A DNA stretch of 64,000 nucleotides from the NCBI GenBank assembly GCA_005656395.1, contig SRSI01000050.1, positions 2,294,001 through 2,358,000 on the forward strand, written 5' to 3'. Shown one piece after another: positions 33,284 to 43,145 of this stretch. Origin of the DNA: Strongyloides papillosus (lineage: Eukaryota > Nematoda > Chromadorea > Rhabditida > Strongyloididae). Position 1 is the stretch's first letter, and every line of letters starts with the position of its first letter. The notes below the pieces were generated by a model. It saw only the letters and a program-made list of their open reading frames with translations. It was not told the DNA's origin and searched no databases. A program made the position numbers and the translations under genes.

Positions 33284-33748
33284 TCACTTTAAAAATCCCA
33301 ATTCCTGTAACCATACAGCAACAAACATACATAATATTATAAATAATGGTATTGATATTGCTGCAGCTATAACCCAAACAAGGGGAACTAAAAATAATAT
33401 AATAAATATTTATGATAAAAAAATTTTGTTGCATACATTTTCGTTTTGGTGGTATATTTACAGGCATCCTAATATTGTAACAGTAATCGTTTATTTGATT
33501 GTGATTATCAACATGTGGTGAAAAATATGATTGATCTTTGTTTGGATAGTAGTATTGTATTTTGCCTAATGAGCCATTTGAAGTTGAGGTGTCCCTTGAC
33601 ATTATGTTTTTTGGGGAGGCAGCCCGACGGTGTTCGTATATTTCAAAGGTTTCATTTGGCTTTAATGTTAATTTACCTTTTTTTACACTAAAAAACAATT
33701 TTAGATAAGGCAGTTTTAAAAAAATATATCCGCAACATACTTTGCCAT
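33284..33748 (-). CDS. Small tail-anchored or type II membrane protein, three exons (120 aa)
   Basis: Minus-strand exons 33741-33748 (only 8 bases, ATGGCAAA), 33437-33687 and 33284-33387, with introns of 53 and 49 bp, give 120 residues starting MANVKKGKLTLKPNETFEIY. All four splice sites are canonical, and the two frame changes they resolve would otherwise put stops in the reading frame. The C-terminal exon encodes a strong transmembrane helix (VWVIAAAISIPLFIILCMFV) near residues 89-112 and a short end WLQELGFLK. The rest is hydrophilic with a basic patch before the membrane (PPKRK). No family is recognised. Confidence 0.65.
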
Positions 33749-34640
33749 TATAATGAGATCTTCTTTTTAAAAATTTAATATATAATACAAAAAACAAATA
33801 TTAGCAAATTTCTTCCAGAAATGACGTTAGAAAAAAAGAATTTATTGTAATTTAACTATAAAATTCAATAATAAATATAGTAAAATGTTATTGAACTATT
33901 ACGTGTGTGATGGAATATATATTTAACGTAAGATATAAATAACCCAAAAACTTGTTTTTCTCTCTTTAAACTCATGATCATCATGCCTTGATGAAAAACT
34001 GTATACATACATTACACACCAACAGTGAAAGTATAAATTCACACAAAATGGGAAGGAGTAATATTTAAGATATATCCTTTAAGGGTAATTTTTCGATTGT
34101 ATAACACAACATGACCCTGATGAAGTGTATTTCTTATATATAGGTATATCCTATCATCTATGACTTACATTAAAATATATATTATTACTATTGTTAGGTA
34201 GACAAAAATTTTATATTACGTCTTTTCAATAATAATGATAACACAATAATAATATCCATGCTACTTTATACATTCTTTATAGGCTATAAAAGTATAATTG
34301 TTACCTCTGTTTAAATAAAAAAGGACTTTTAATGTTACTTTCCATTTTATATAAAAAAATATGTGTGGTAGGGAATTCTATTCACTACCCGATAGTTAAA
34401 ATTTTTCAATACTCTTTAATAATTGCAAAAAGAATAATAACATTTTTTTTAAATTGTCTTCCCCTTTCATCAAACACAACAAATAATTGCTTTTGAAAAT
34501 ATTTAAAAAAACAATAACCAAAATTTTGAAATAAACATATATATATTTGTATACAACAGAAATTTTTATTGTATGATATAACAATTCCGTGAAATTATAA
34601 AACATAACAACGAATAGTCAAAAAAAGTCCAAACATTTAT
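33749..34640. other. Gene-free interval
   Basis: About 890 bp, AT rich, upstream of the small membrane protein and downstream of RPL37 on the same strand. Nothing coding could be supported; a 69-codon frame at 34396-34605 has random-looking composition. Confidence 0.5.
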
Positions 34641-34965
34641 TTACTCAGCCTTTGGGGCAGCTTTTTGTGGAGCTCCGGAACGGAATCCATTACTAAAACA
34701 AAATAACAATAATATTTACTTAAAAAAAGACAACAACTTACGCAAATCTGGCGTGGACTTTCTTAAGATGACGCATACGTCCAGTTCCTGTGGTACGTCT
34801 ACGGATGGATTTGACTGACCAATTGTAGGTACGTTTACGGGATGATGGGTATCCACATGAAGCACAGGTGTGTTTTTGGATGTGGTAAGATGATTTTCCG
34901 CAACGACGGCATAAGGTGTGAGTCTTGTTGTGGCGTTTACCAAAAGCTTGGGTACCCTTTGTCAT
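34641..34965 (-). CDS. rpl-37: 60S ribosomal protein L37 (eL37)
   Basis: Exons 34742-34965 and 34641-34692 (minus strand, 49-bp intron splitting an alanine codon) give 91 residues, the usual length. The start [19 protein letters not shown] is standard. The four zinc-binding cysteines are present as C-x2-C (LCRRCG) and C-x2-C (CASCG). The basic RNA-binding stretch [15 protein letters not shown] and the end [18 protein letters not shown] complete the match. It is a cytosolic large-subunit protein. GC content and codon choice are higher than in neighbours, as expected for a highly expressed gene. Confidence 0.97.
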
Positions 34966-35359
34966 TTTTAAACCTTAAAAGTGAGAAATTTTAGAATTAT
35001 TTTTTAAAACGATTGAACGAGAATAAAAAAAATGGTAGCGGAATAAAAATTTTCGAATTTATACATTTTAATGGAATTTTTATAGGGGAAAATATTTATA
35101 AATTAAGGACGTAATTTTTTTAGAAATTTATAAATAAAAAAAACAACAAATTAGAAGGAAAAAGTACGATAAAGCAGTAAATAAAGGGAAAAAATTTATA
35201 CATTACTCAAATATAATACTAAACAATCGTGTTGAGACATACACGTGGTACAGAGTTGCCTTACACAATGTAGACCTTCTCCTAAGAATCTAGTAGTATG
35301 ATATTAATAATTTATTATCTATTTAATGATATAATGTTAGTAAAAATTTGGAATAAAAA
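34966..35359. other. Intergenic interval upstream of RPL37
   Basis: About 390 bp holding the RPL37 promoter and the 3' UTR of the PI3K adaptor gene, both on the minus strand. No further feature seen. Confidence 0.5.
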
Positions 35360-37212
35360 TTAAGAATCTTGTAAAGCAGCTCTTTTTAAGGTAACATCAA
35401 GTTCAGGGTTGTGATCTTTCATACTATTGTGGTAGTAGTACTTAACAAAATCAACCATTGATGGGAAGTATAGATTTGACTTCATGAATCCGTATCCACA
35501 TTGCTCAATGTCTTGAGAATTACTATACTCAACGAGGCAATGACGAATGTGTCCTTTAACTGATATGGATAAAGCGTAACATCCTTGTTTTGTGAAACTT
35601 GGGCGAATTAAAAATATACCATCAGCGTCATTGGGGTTTCTATCAATAGCTTGTTGTATCAATTCAGTGGCCTTGTTTTTATCTGCGTCAATAACCAACC
35701 AATCCGAGACCCCAAAAGGTAACACTACATCAAGGAAGAATTCACTCATTTGCAATGATTCATAATCAACTAATGAGGTAGCTTCCCAAATACCTTTTTG
35801 GATGTCAAGATTTTTGACCTCTTTTGACAATAGAACTTCAACTAACCCATCACGTTGACTTTCTAATGTATAATATCTACTATATAAATCGTGTTTCTTA
35901 GTATCGTAGGTCATCAAGACTTTCTGTAACTCTCTCATTTCTTCTTTTGTCATCGCTTGAGCTTCTCTCAACTCCTGAATTCTTCCTAGTTGCAAAAGAA
36001 TATTATCTTCAAGTGCCTTAACAATCTTAAGATCAGTAACATTATCGGGATGATCATGAAGATCAGCTTTCATCTTCTCAATAGCCTCCCTATAAACAAT
36101 CTCAGCACCGATAGCCTGAGATAAATTCCTCTGCAACATCGTTCCCTTATAATGGACCTTACTCTTCTCAATATCCAATTTCTCAACTCTCTTATATATT
36201 CTTTCACTCTCCGTATGAATACCATACATCTCATGAAGGATGACTGATACATGTTTAACTCTAGTTTTATTTTTCTCTGCTATATATTTATCATAAGACA
36301 TATGATCTTTAAGAAATATCGGTAGTGTTGAGTTGTATGATTCCAGGGAGTGTGTCTTAAAATATTCTATAAGTTTTGTAATATTTTCAAATCTTTTCCC
36401 ATGAGATTGGAAGTGACACAAACCATCATCATCAATAATTATTTTTATTAATTTTAATTCACCATTGCAATTGAAGTTTAATGTGAAATCTCCGGGAGTT
36501 GTTGAATTTCTGATGAAGAATACACCGTCGGGTTGACCCTAAAAATTGATTTGTTTATATATAATTTTCTTATAAGTTTTTTGAAATGATATACCTTAAT
36601 AATCACTGGAACTTGTTCTTTAATGACATCACCAAAATACCAATCACGTCTGTATAGTTCATCAATTGTCTTTTCTTTGGGAGTTTTATTTGCCATCTCT
36701 TTTTCTGCTAATGTTAACCTATCAATAATATCCATGTTTCTATCGCGTTTTTTTGGTAAAATTGGAGGATGACGTAGATCGGGTTGTTGAACTTCTATCT
36801 CGTCTTCAAAACGCCTTCTACGTAACCTTAATTCTCGCATGTTTTCTGCTAAAGTAAAATCTAAATCGGGATCTAATTCATTATCAGGATTATAATCTGA
36901 TTGTTCATCGTCATCCGATCTATAGGTGAAACGCCCTCGAACACCATTGTCATCAGTCTCCTCCTCTGTCTCAGTTTTACCGGTTTCTTCAGAATCTTCC
37001 TGTAAATAACCTTCTCTAGGATCTTCTTCACTCTCATCTTGGGTAGATTCTTCCGTAATATCCTCTTTTATTGACTTCTCATTATCATTCCCCTTCGTAG
37101 GATGTTCCTTAACACCATCATTAACATTTTCCCCTTCATCTTCTCCCTGAACAACATCCCCGGATACAGGTATTTCTAATTCCCCTTCAATATTGATGTG
37201 TTCCTTCTCCAT
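35360..37212 (-). CDS. aap-1: p85-type PI3-kinase regulatory subunit (AAP-1-like)
   Basis: Exons 36595-37212 and 35360-36538 (minus strand, 56-bp intron inside the first SH2) give 598 residues. Residues 1-120 are highly acidic and unstructured, rich in Glu, Asp, Ser and Thr. The N-terminal SH2 lies at about 188-285 (RRDWYFGDV, then the phosphotyrosine arginine in GVFFIRNS). A long coiled coil (inter-SH2) at about 290-475 would clamp the p110 catalytic subunit. The C-terminal SH2 at about 488-590 has its arginine in GIFLIRPS. No SH3 or RhoGAP part is present, as in the nematode AAP-1. In C. elegans AAP-1 works with AGE-1 in insulin signalling that controls dauer entry, a pathway also linked to infective-larva development in parasitic nematodes. 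Confidence 0.88.
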
Positions 37213-37768
37213 AATTGATAAAATAAATTATAATACTATATTTAATAATTAATAAAATATTAAATACCAATAAATATAAAATTGTATGTATATAAATACA
37301 TAAATAAAAAAAATATTACTATAAAATACTTGTAAATGAAAGAATAAATGTTTAAATGGTCAGAGGCAGTATACCAAGATTAAGTAAAAAATTTTTCCTA
37401 ATACACAAGTGGTGAAAAAAGCGTTGTACTTGTTAAGAGGGGGGGGGGCATTAATAATAGGAGACGGGACACAACTCAAACAACTTTTCATACATATTTT
37501 AGATGGATATTGGCACGTATTCATAATGTATTAGCGGTCAGTGGTAATACCTGTGTCCCTATATATAGGTTATGATTCTTTGCTTTTTAAATGTGTTTAT
37601 AAATAAATATTTGGAGTCATACATTTGTGTTACTTAACATTTCAAATACAGAATTATGACGCTTCATTTCATTTTAAGTTGGGAATGGTAAAATTTGTAC
37701 TTTTCCTTGGAATGGTTATTTGAAATAAATAATAAGGATAAGATTAAAATTTTATATTATCTATTATT
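37213..37768. promoter_or_regulatory. Divergent promoter region with a 10-G run
   Basis: 556 bp between the starts of the PI3K adaptor gene (minus) and the coiled-coil gene (plus). A run of ten G at 37439-37448 stands out in this AT-rich DNA. A TATATATAG stretch lies near 37560-37568. No other motif could be supported. Confidence 0.45.
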
Positions 37769-38503
37769 ATGCCTACTACCAAGAGACATACTAAAGTTCA
37801 GGAAAAAGGCCATGAAGATGATGTCGTTGAAGTTCCTATAAATTTAGAAGAGGAAACAATAGAAAAATTGAAGAACGTCATAATAACAGAAAAAAGGCAT
37901 TACCAAAGACTTGAAGATATTCAATATTATAAAAATCTTGGTGAAAAGTATTACAATCTATATTTAGACATCCTCTCCGAAAGACAGAAACGTTATGAAA
38001 TTGAGAGATTATTTGTTGAGGAGTCAATTGATATGATGATTGATATAATAAACAAAAAAATAGAAACAATTCAGGAGTATAATAATCACGAGAAAGAAAC
38101 AAATTTGTTTTTGAAGTTGGATGATAACTCTTTTGTTGATTATGAATCTTCATTGGAAGTAGCCAAAGAGAAGATATCAAATATTCATGATATATTTATT
38201 TCTGATTACACTAAAGCAATCGGTACTTTTGAGGATTATTTAGAAAATTTGAAATTTGATGAGGATGTCATTGAGACAGAGTATTGGCAGAAGATTCATA
38301 AACGATTCGAGGAGTTACAAGCTTCCATGGATGATGAAAGAAAGCAACTAGAAAAAGAGAAGTTAAAACTTGAAGAAAGCATTAGTGCCCTAAATATTAA
38401 GATTGAAAAGGAAGAAATAAGACAGTTGGCAAGGAGAAAAGTTCTAGAATCTCAAAGGGCGAAGTTATTAGAAGAATTGGATAGTCTCTCATCTAGTAAT
38501 TAA
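37769..38503 (+). CDS. Coiled-coil protein of unknown function (244 aa)
   Basis: A single exon beginning MPTTKRHTKVQEKG. Almost all of the protein is charged helix: residues 25-110 and 165-238 have coiled-coil character (for example LEKEKLKLEESISALNIKIE), separated by a more mixed acidic part. No signal peptide, membrane helix or catalytic motif is seen. It is too generic to place in a family; a cytosolic structural or adaptor role is possible. Confidence 0.6.
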   Translation: MPTTKRHTKVQEKGHEDDVVEVPINLEEETIEKLKNVIITEKRHYQRLEDIQYYKNLGEKYYNLYLDILSERQKRYEIERLFVEESIDMMIDIINKKIETIQEYNNHEKETNLFLKLDDNSFVDYESSLEVAKEKISNIHDIFISDYTKAIGTFEDYLENLKFDEDVIETEYWQKIHKRFEELQASMDDERKQLEKEKLKLEESISALNIKIEKEEIRQLARRKVLESQRAKLLEELDSLSSSN

Positions 38504-38747
38504 TAAAAATTATTAATAAAATCCTTTATCTAATAAACGGATCTGCACTTTGTTTATCCTTCTAAATATATCTAGTTCTATTATCTTTATAACTTCTTCT
38601 TATAAGAATAACTGATAAAATCTAGAACGGGTTAGATTACTTTATATTACTATGAATTTAGTAATAATTATTAAAAACAACCTTGACAAATGATATCCGA
38701 ATATCCTTCAATATTCTCCACCTTCTAATAACAGGTCAAATTTCCCC

Positions 38748-38755
38748 TATAAAAG
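38748..38755 (+). promoter_or_regulatory. TATA box of the collagen gene
   Basis: TATAAAAG lies 55 bp before the collagen start codon, placing transcription start near 38778 and leaving a very short leader. This is one of the few clear TATA boxes in the window and fits a strongly pulsed moult-cycle gene. Confidence 0.6.
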
Positions 38756-38802
38756 TAACGATTCTTTAAAGACTTTTCATCGGTTTGTTACTCTTCTTCA
38801 CC

Positions 38803-39924
38803 ATGAGTATCAAATTAACATTCATCGCTGCCAGTGTTATTGGCTTATTCGCCCTTCTATCATGTTTCCTCATTGTTCCAATGATCTTCAATGACATCCA
38901 ATCATTGAAAATGGAACTTGAAGACGAGATGTCTACCTTCAGAACTCAATCGTCTGACCTCTGGAAAGAAATGGTTAATCTTGGAGGAAAACGTAATCGC
39001 CGTCAAGCTAACTACTATGCTCCACCAACCCCAACCGGATACGGAGGACCATCTGGAAAATCTTCACACTTCCCAGGACCAATGGGACCAGGAGGATCTC
39101 ACCCACAAGGAGGACCAACTGACTTCGGACCTGCTCCAACTCTTCCACATGGACAACCAGGAACCACCCCACAAAACAGTATTGTTGGTGTTCCACCATC
39201 CTTCAACAGCAATGCAGGAGCCCCATCAGTCAACCCATCTGGAAACCCCAACTGCCAATGCGGTGCCGTTGAAAACAAATGCCCAGCTGGACCACCAGGA
39301 CCACCAGGAGCTGCTGGTTTGGATGGAGAACCAGGTTTACCAGGATCTGACGGAAAGGATGGAGATGATGCTGAGGATGTTCAAGCTCAACACCAACAAT
39401 ACGGAGGTTGCTACACCTGCCCACAAGGACCTCAAGGACCACAAGGTCCACAAGGACGTCCAGGATCCAGAGGTATGAGAGGAGCCCGTGGTCAACCAGG
39501 AATGCCAGGACGTGATGGACAACCAGGTATGCCAGGATCTATGGGACCAACTGGACCAGTTGGATTGGCTGGAGAACCAGGACCACAAGGACCACCAGGA
39601 GATGATGTTGAAAGACAAGTTGGACGCAAGGGACCAAGAGGAGAACGTGGACAAGTTGGACCAACTGGAGATGAAGGAGATGCAGGTGCTGTTGGTGAAC
39701 CAGGAATGATGGGACCACAAGGAGAAAGAGGTCCACAAGGTCCACCAGGAAAGAATGGTGAAGATGGACCACAAGGAGAACCAGGTGAGGAAGGTGAACC
39801 AGGTCAAGATGCTGAATATTGTAGCTGCCCACAAAGATCTGGAAATGCTCCAGTTGAACAAGGTGGTTATCAAGGAGAACCTGCTCAATCCTCCAGACAA
39901 TCTGGATACAGAAGAAGAAACTAA
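38803..39924 (+). CDS. Cuticle collagen
   Basis: A single exon of 373 residues from the ATG at 38803 (CACCATGAG context); an in-frame extension upstream has no ATG. An N-terminal transmembrane/signal segment (about 5-29) belongs to the nematode cuticle collagen N-terminal domain. It is followed by a furin/subtilisin-like cleavage site KRNRR (63-67). Cysteine clusters flank the triple-helical parts: C-x-C...C at 151-160, C-x2-C at 203-206 and C-x-C at 340-342. Gly-X-Y runs lie at about 162-190 and 208-338. The tail is short and hydrophilic. Codon use is strongly biased to GGA and CCA, as in highly expressed nematode collagens. The product is secreted from the hypodermis and crosslinked into cuticle. 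Confidence 0.95.
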   Translation: MSIKLTFIAASVIGLFALLSCFLIVPMIFNDIQSLKMELEDEMSTFRTQSSDLWKEMVNLGGKRNRRQANYYAPPTPTGYGGPSGKSSHFPGPMGPGGSHPQGGPTDFGPAPTLPHGQPGTTPQNSIVGVPPSFNSNAGAPSVNPSGNPNCQCGAVENKCPAGPPGPPGAAGLDGEPGLPGSDGKDGDDAEDVQAQHQQYGGCYTCPQGPQGPQGPQGRPGSRGMRGARGQPGMPGRDGQPGMPGSMGPTGPVGLAGEPGPQGPPGDDVERQVGRKGPRGERGQVGPTGDEGDAGAVGEPGMMGPQGERGPQGPPGKNGEDGPQGEPGEEGEPGQDAEYCSCPQRSGNAPVEQGGYQGEPAQSSRQSGYRRRN

Positions 39925-40223
39925 ATAACTTTTTCTTATTTATTTTTGTTGTTGTTAAAATAAAAAAAATTATTGATATTATTTCTTTGATCAATTACAA
40001 AAGTGATTTTAAAAAAGTAAAGTTATTGTTGGTTAGGTAAAAAAATTATATGAATTTTATCGCTATTTTATCAAACAATTTGATAAGACAAATAAAATAG
40101 TTTGAATAATGGTCAAGAGGTGATCAAGATATAAAATATTTATAATTTTTCTCACAACGAATGTATGATGCGGTTTAGTAATATTTTGTAATCTCATGTT
40201 ACTCATAGTTGTTTTTACCAGAA

Positions 40224-40566
40224 ATGGGAAGTATATTCTCCAGTCCTATTGATAAGATATCAAAAACTAATAGTCCTACTAACTCTCCACCGGAAGGAAA
40301 TTGCGTGACAAAAGGCTTTGAAGATCCACGGTCCCCAACAATTGAAGTTAAAAGGACACCACTACAAGATATTCAGTAGGTTACAACTTACTACTAACAA
40401 AAAATAAGTATACTTATAACTTTTTTATAGACAAAACAATACTCAATCAACAACACTTAACCAATCATCCGATACACCAATTATCAGAAAAGATACAATC
40501 ACATTGAGGCGTAAATTATTCGATAAACTACATGCCTCATCCTCAAAAGGAAACAAAACCAATTAA
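40224..40566 (+). CDS. Small CDCA3-like protein with DPRSPT...RTP motif and N-myristoylation signal (95 aa)
   Basis: Exons 40224-40375 and 40431-40566 (55-bp intron, split glutamine codon) give 95 residues. The start MGSIFSS fits an N-myristoylation signal. Residues 35-48 read FEDPRSPTIEVKRTPL, which follows the DPRSPT-x2-I-x-RTP motif of CDCA3/Tome-1, a cell-cycle protein. In C. elegans small proteins with a similar motif may exist, but this could not be checked. The second half is Ser/Thr/Asn rich with a basic helix (LRRKLFDKLHAS). The reading frame is open across the splice and closes with TAA. It is too short per exon for ordinary ORF scans. Confidence 0.6.
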
Positions 40567-40636
40567 CTCATAACTTGTGGAAAATATGATTATTATATTA
40601 TTATATATAAATTTTATATAAATTAAAAAAAAACTT

Positions 40637-43145
40637 TTACAGTTTATTCATTTTGAAAAAGATAACAGATTCCAGATCCTCTAATGTTGTACTGTAGTCA
40701 CGTCTAATGATTTTACATAACTTTTTCTGTACAACATTCATATCATCATAATTTTTCTTTATTAAATTATAGTCATTGGTTGATGAGAGGACAACTCTGA
40801 GTTCATTGACACGACCGATGAGTGTTTGGAAGGTATCCTTAAGGAATTGTCTCATTTCAGTTTTACCAAATAGTAGAGAAAGCAATTGGCAGTAGTATGT
40901 TGTGATACCAAGGTGCATGAGTTGGTTTCTGAAGTCCCATAAATCGAATTTGTCAATTTTGTCAAAAACTATTACTGGTTTTATTTTTAATGATTCTCCG
41001 CAGGCTTCCATGAATAATTCAAAGAGAGGGTTATGGATATGAAGACCAAGTTCCGTGTTGGTGGGGAAACCATTTATGTCTGTTGGTTCGTAAACATACT
41101 TAGCCTTTATTGTCTCAACTAGGACTTTTAATTTTTGATAGATACTCTCAAATGTCTCTCTGTTCTCGATTCTTAAGTTATATGCCATACCACAGATGTA
41201 ACTTTTGAATTTCATAAATATTTTGGATTCATTTCCTGTTATTGAGGTAAACTTTTCCAAATCGAAATTGTTGAAGAATAACATTTGCTTGAATGTTGAA
41301 AGATCACGATTGTCTGTTACTACACTCCAATCGATGTCGTAGTATCCTCCTTTTAGGGTGTTTGTTATTACCTCCTCATCAGTTAGGGGGAAGAGAGAGG
41401 ATAACAGTGCTAGCTGTGTACCACTACCATGGACAACAATATTGTTTTCTAGCTGACTTTCATAAAATTTCCTAAAATTAAACACCTTATCAATGGCATT
41501 ATTTTGGAAGGCCTTAGAAGTAGAGTCAGTTGTCTCGTTGATACAAGTATCAACATCACCGGTCATGTGTGATAACTCTTTAATCCCATCATCAAAGCGT
41601 CCAAAATTCTCAAAACATGTCAGAATCATATATCCTAAAGTAATGTACTGAATATTTTTAATATCAATTTCTTTCCATATAGTCATAGCTTCATTCAAGA
41701 ATCCTAATTGTGTATAAAATGATATAAGCATCAATCTAGCGTAAACATTTCTAGGTGAGGTATCCCTGGATATCTCAAGGATATAAATAGCATCAAGTAT
41801 ATACTCAAAATTGTGTTTCTTCTGATATAATTTTAATAATTCACTAACACCAATATGACAAAACTTATTAGCAATAACTCCCTTATCTTTAGTTGATATG
41901 AAAAGATCTACAACCTCATTAGCTTGTGTCTCATCCTCACTCTTTAATGAGGACCTTAATTCATTATACAATACACGATATGAAATATTCTCTGATGGAT
42001 TTAATTCATAAAGTTTTTTAAGTGTTAATAATAAACGTTCAAGTTTATCTTCTGGCAATTGTTTGGCATGTGGAAAGACATCGGTAAATGCATTTGGGTG
42101 TTTACCAAAAGCATGAATGTAACGAAGAATACTATCGTAGAATTTTTCATCTTTCGAATCAATTCTACACTCACACATCATCATTCCTAGTAATTTATTA
42201 CGTGTATTCTCTTCCAGTCTTTCATTTAGTATCTCACGTAAATCCTCTAGATACTCTTTATTCTTCGTCTCATCGTACCCCTTAATATATACTTGTAAGT
42301 ATGAAAAATTTGTATATCCCTCAATAATAGCTTCTTGAGCATATTTAATACCCTTATCGAATTCATTTATCGACATACAATACTCTATTTTTCTTGAAAC
42401 TACAATTTCCGGATTTCCATAAGCTCTAACTAAAACATCATTATACGCATCCATTTTCTCTATTGCTTCAGCCTTTTTTCCCTGGAGTAGAAGTAACTGG
42501 ACAAACAACTCAACATGCTCCCTTGTAACTTCTGGTGAATCCTTAATAACTTTATCCAGCATCCTCTCAGCAAGCATAAAACGTTTCTCCTTCATATCAT
42601 CATCACCAGTGTGGGCCTCCAATGCTGTGACAGCGATATTGTATAAGATATAGCGACTATTTCCAAAAAGTTGTTTCATCTTAGCAGCAATGCTACGAGC
42701 TTCATTCCATTTTTTAGTTAAAAAGTACATGTTAAATAATGTATTTGATGCATGTTCATTTTGTGGATCACGTTTCAATAGTCTATTCAAATGATCAATC
42801 ATAGATCCCTCATCTTTTAACTCCTTGTAACAAATTGTTAAAAAGTCTTCAAGATTCTTATCTAGGACAATTGTATCGAAATTTCCCTCAATTTTTCTTA
42901 GAATAACTCCGGCATCATCGATTCTGTCGAGGCGGATGTAAGCTAGGGCCTGTAAAGCTTCAATCTGCGGTGGAATAGAACCTTGTTTTTTAATAAAACT
43001 AGCAACTTCCTTTAATACTAAATTAGGTTTATTATTCTCTAATAAATCTAAAAAATTCTTTATCAAACCATTATTTTTAAACATTACCTACTAATTTTCT
43101 AATTTTTTTTTCATCAGCAATTTTTGATTTCATTAAGGAGCTCAT
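40637..43145 (-). CDS. NAA25: NAA25, auxiliary subunit of N-terminal acetyltransferase B
   Basis: Exon 1 at 43088-43145 and exon 2 at 40637-43047 (minus strand, 40-bp intron) give 822 residues. An in-frame ATG at 43084 lies inside the intron and would give 815 residues, but it replaces the conserved start. With exon 1 the N-terminus reads ADEKKIRKLVDLLENNKPNL, matching the family pattern (DRRLRPIYDYLDN in mammals). The body is a TPR-like helical repeat array, with the conserved late motif YYDIDWSVVTDNRDLSTFKQ. NAA25 (Mdm20; CRA-1 in C. elegans) anchors NAA20 to ribosomes to acetylate Met-Asp/Glu/Asn/Gln starts; CRA-1 is also needed for meiotic synapsis. Confidence 0.88.

Noticed and set aside
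39008..39994. Several long frames on both strands across the collagen gene
   Set aside because: They are mirrors of the Gly-X-Y codon repeats of the collagen itself.
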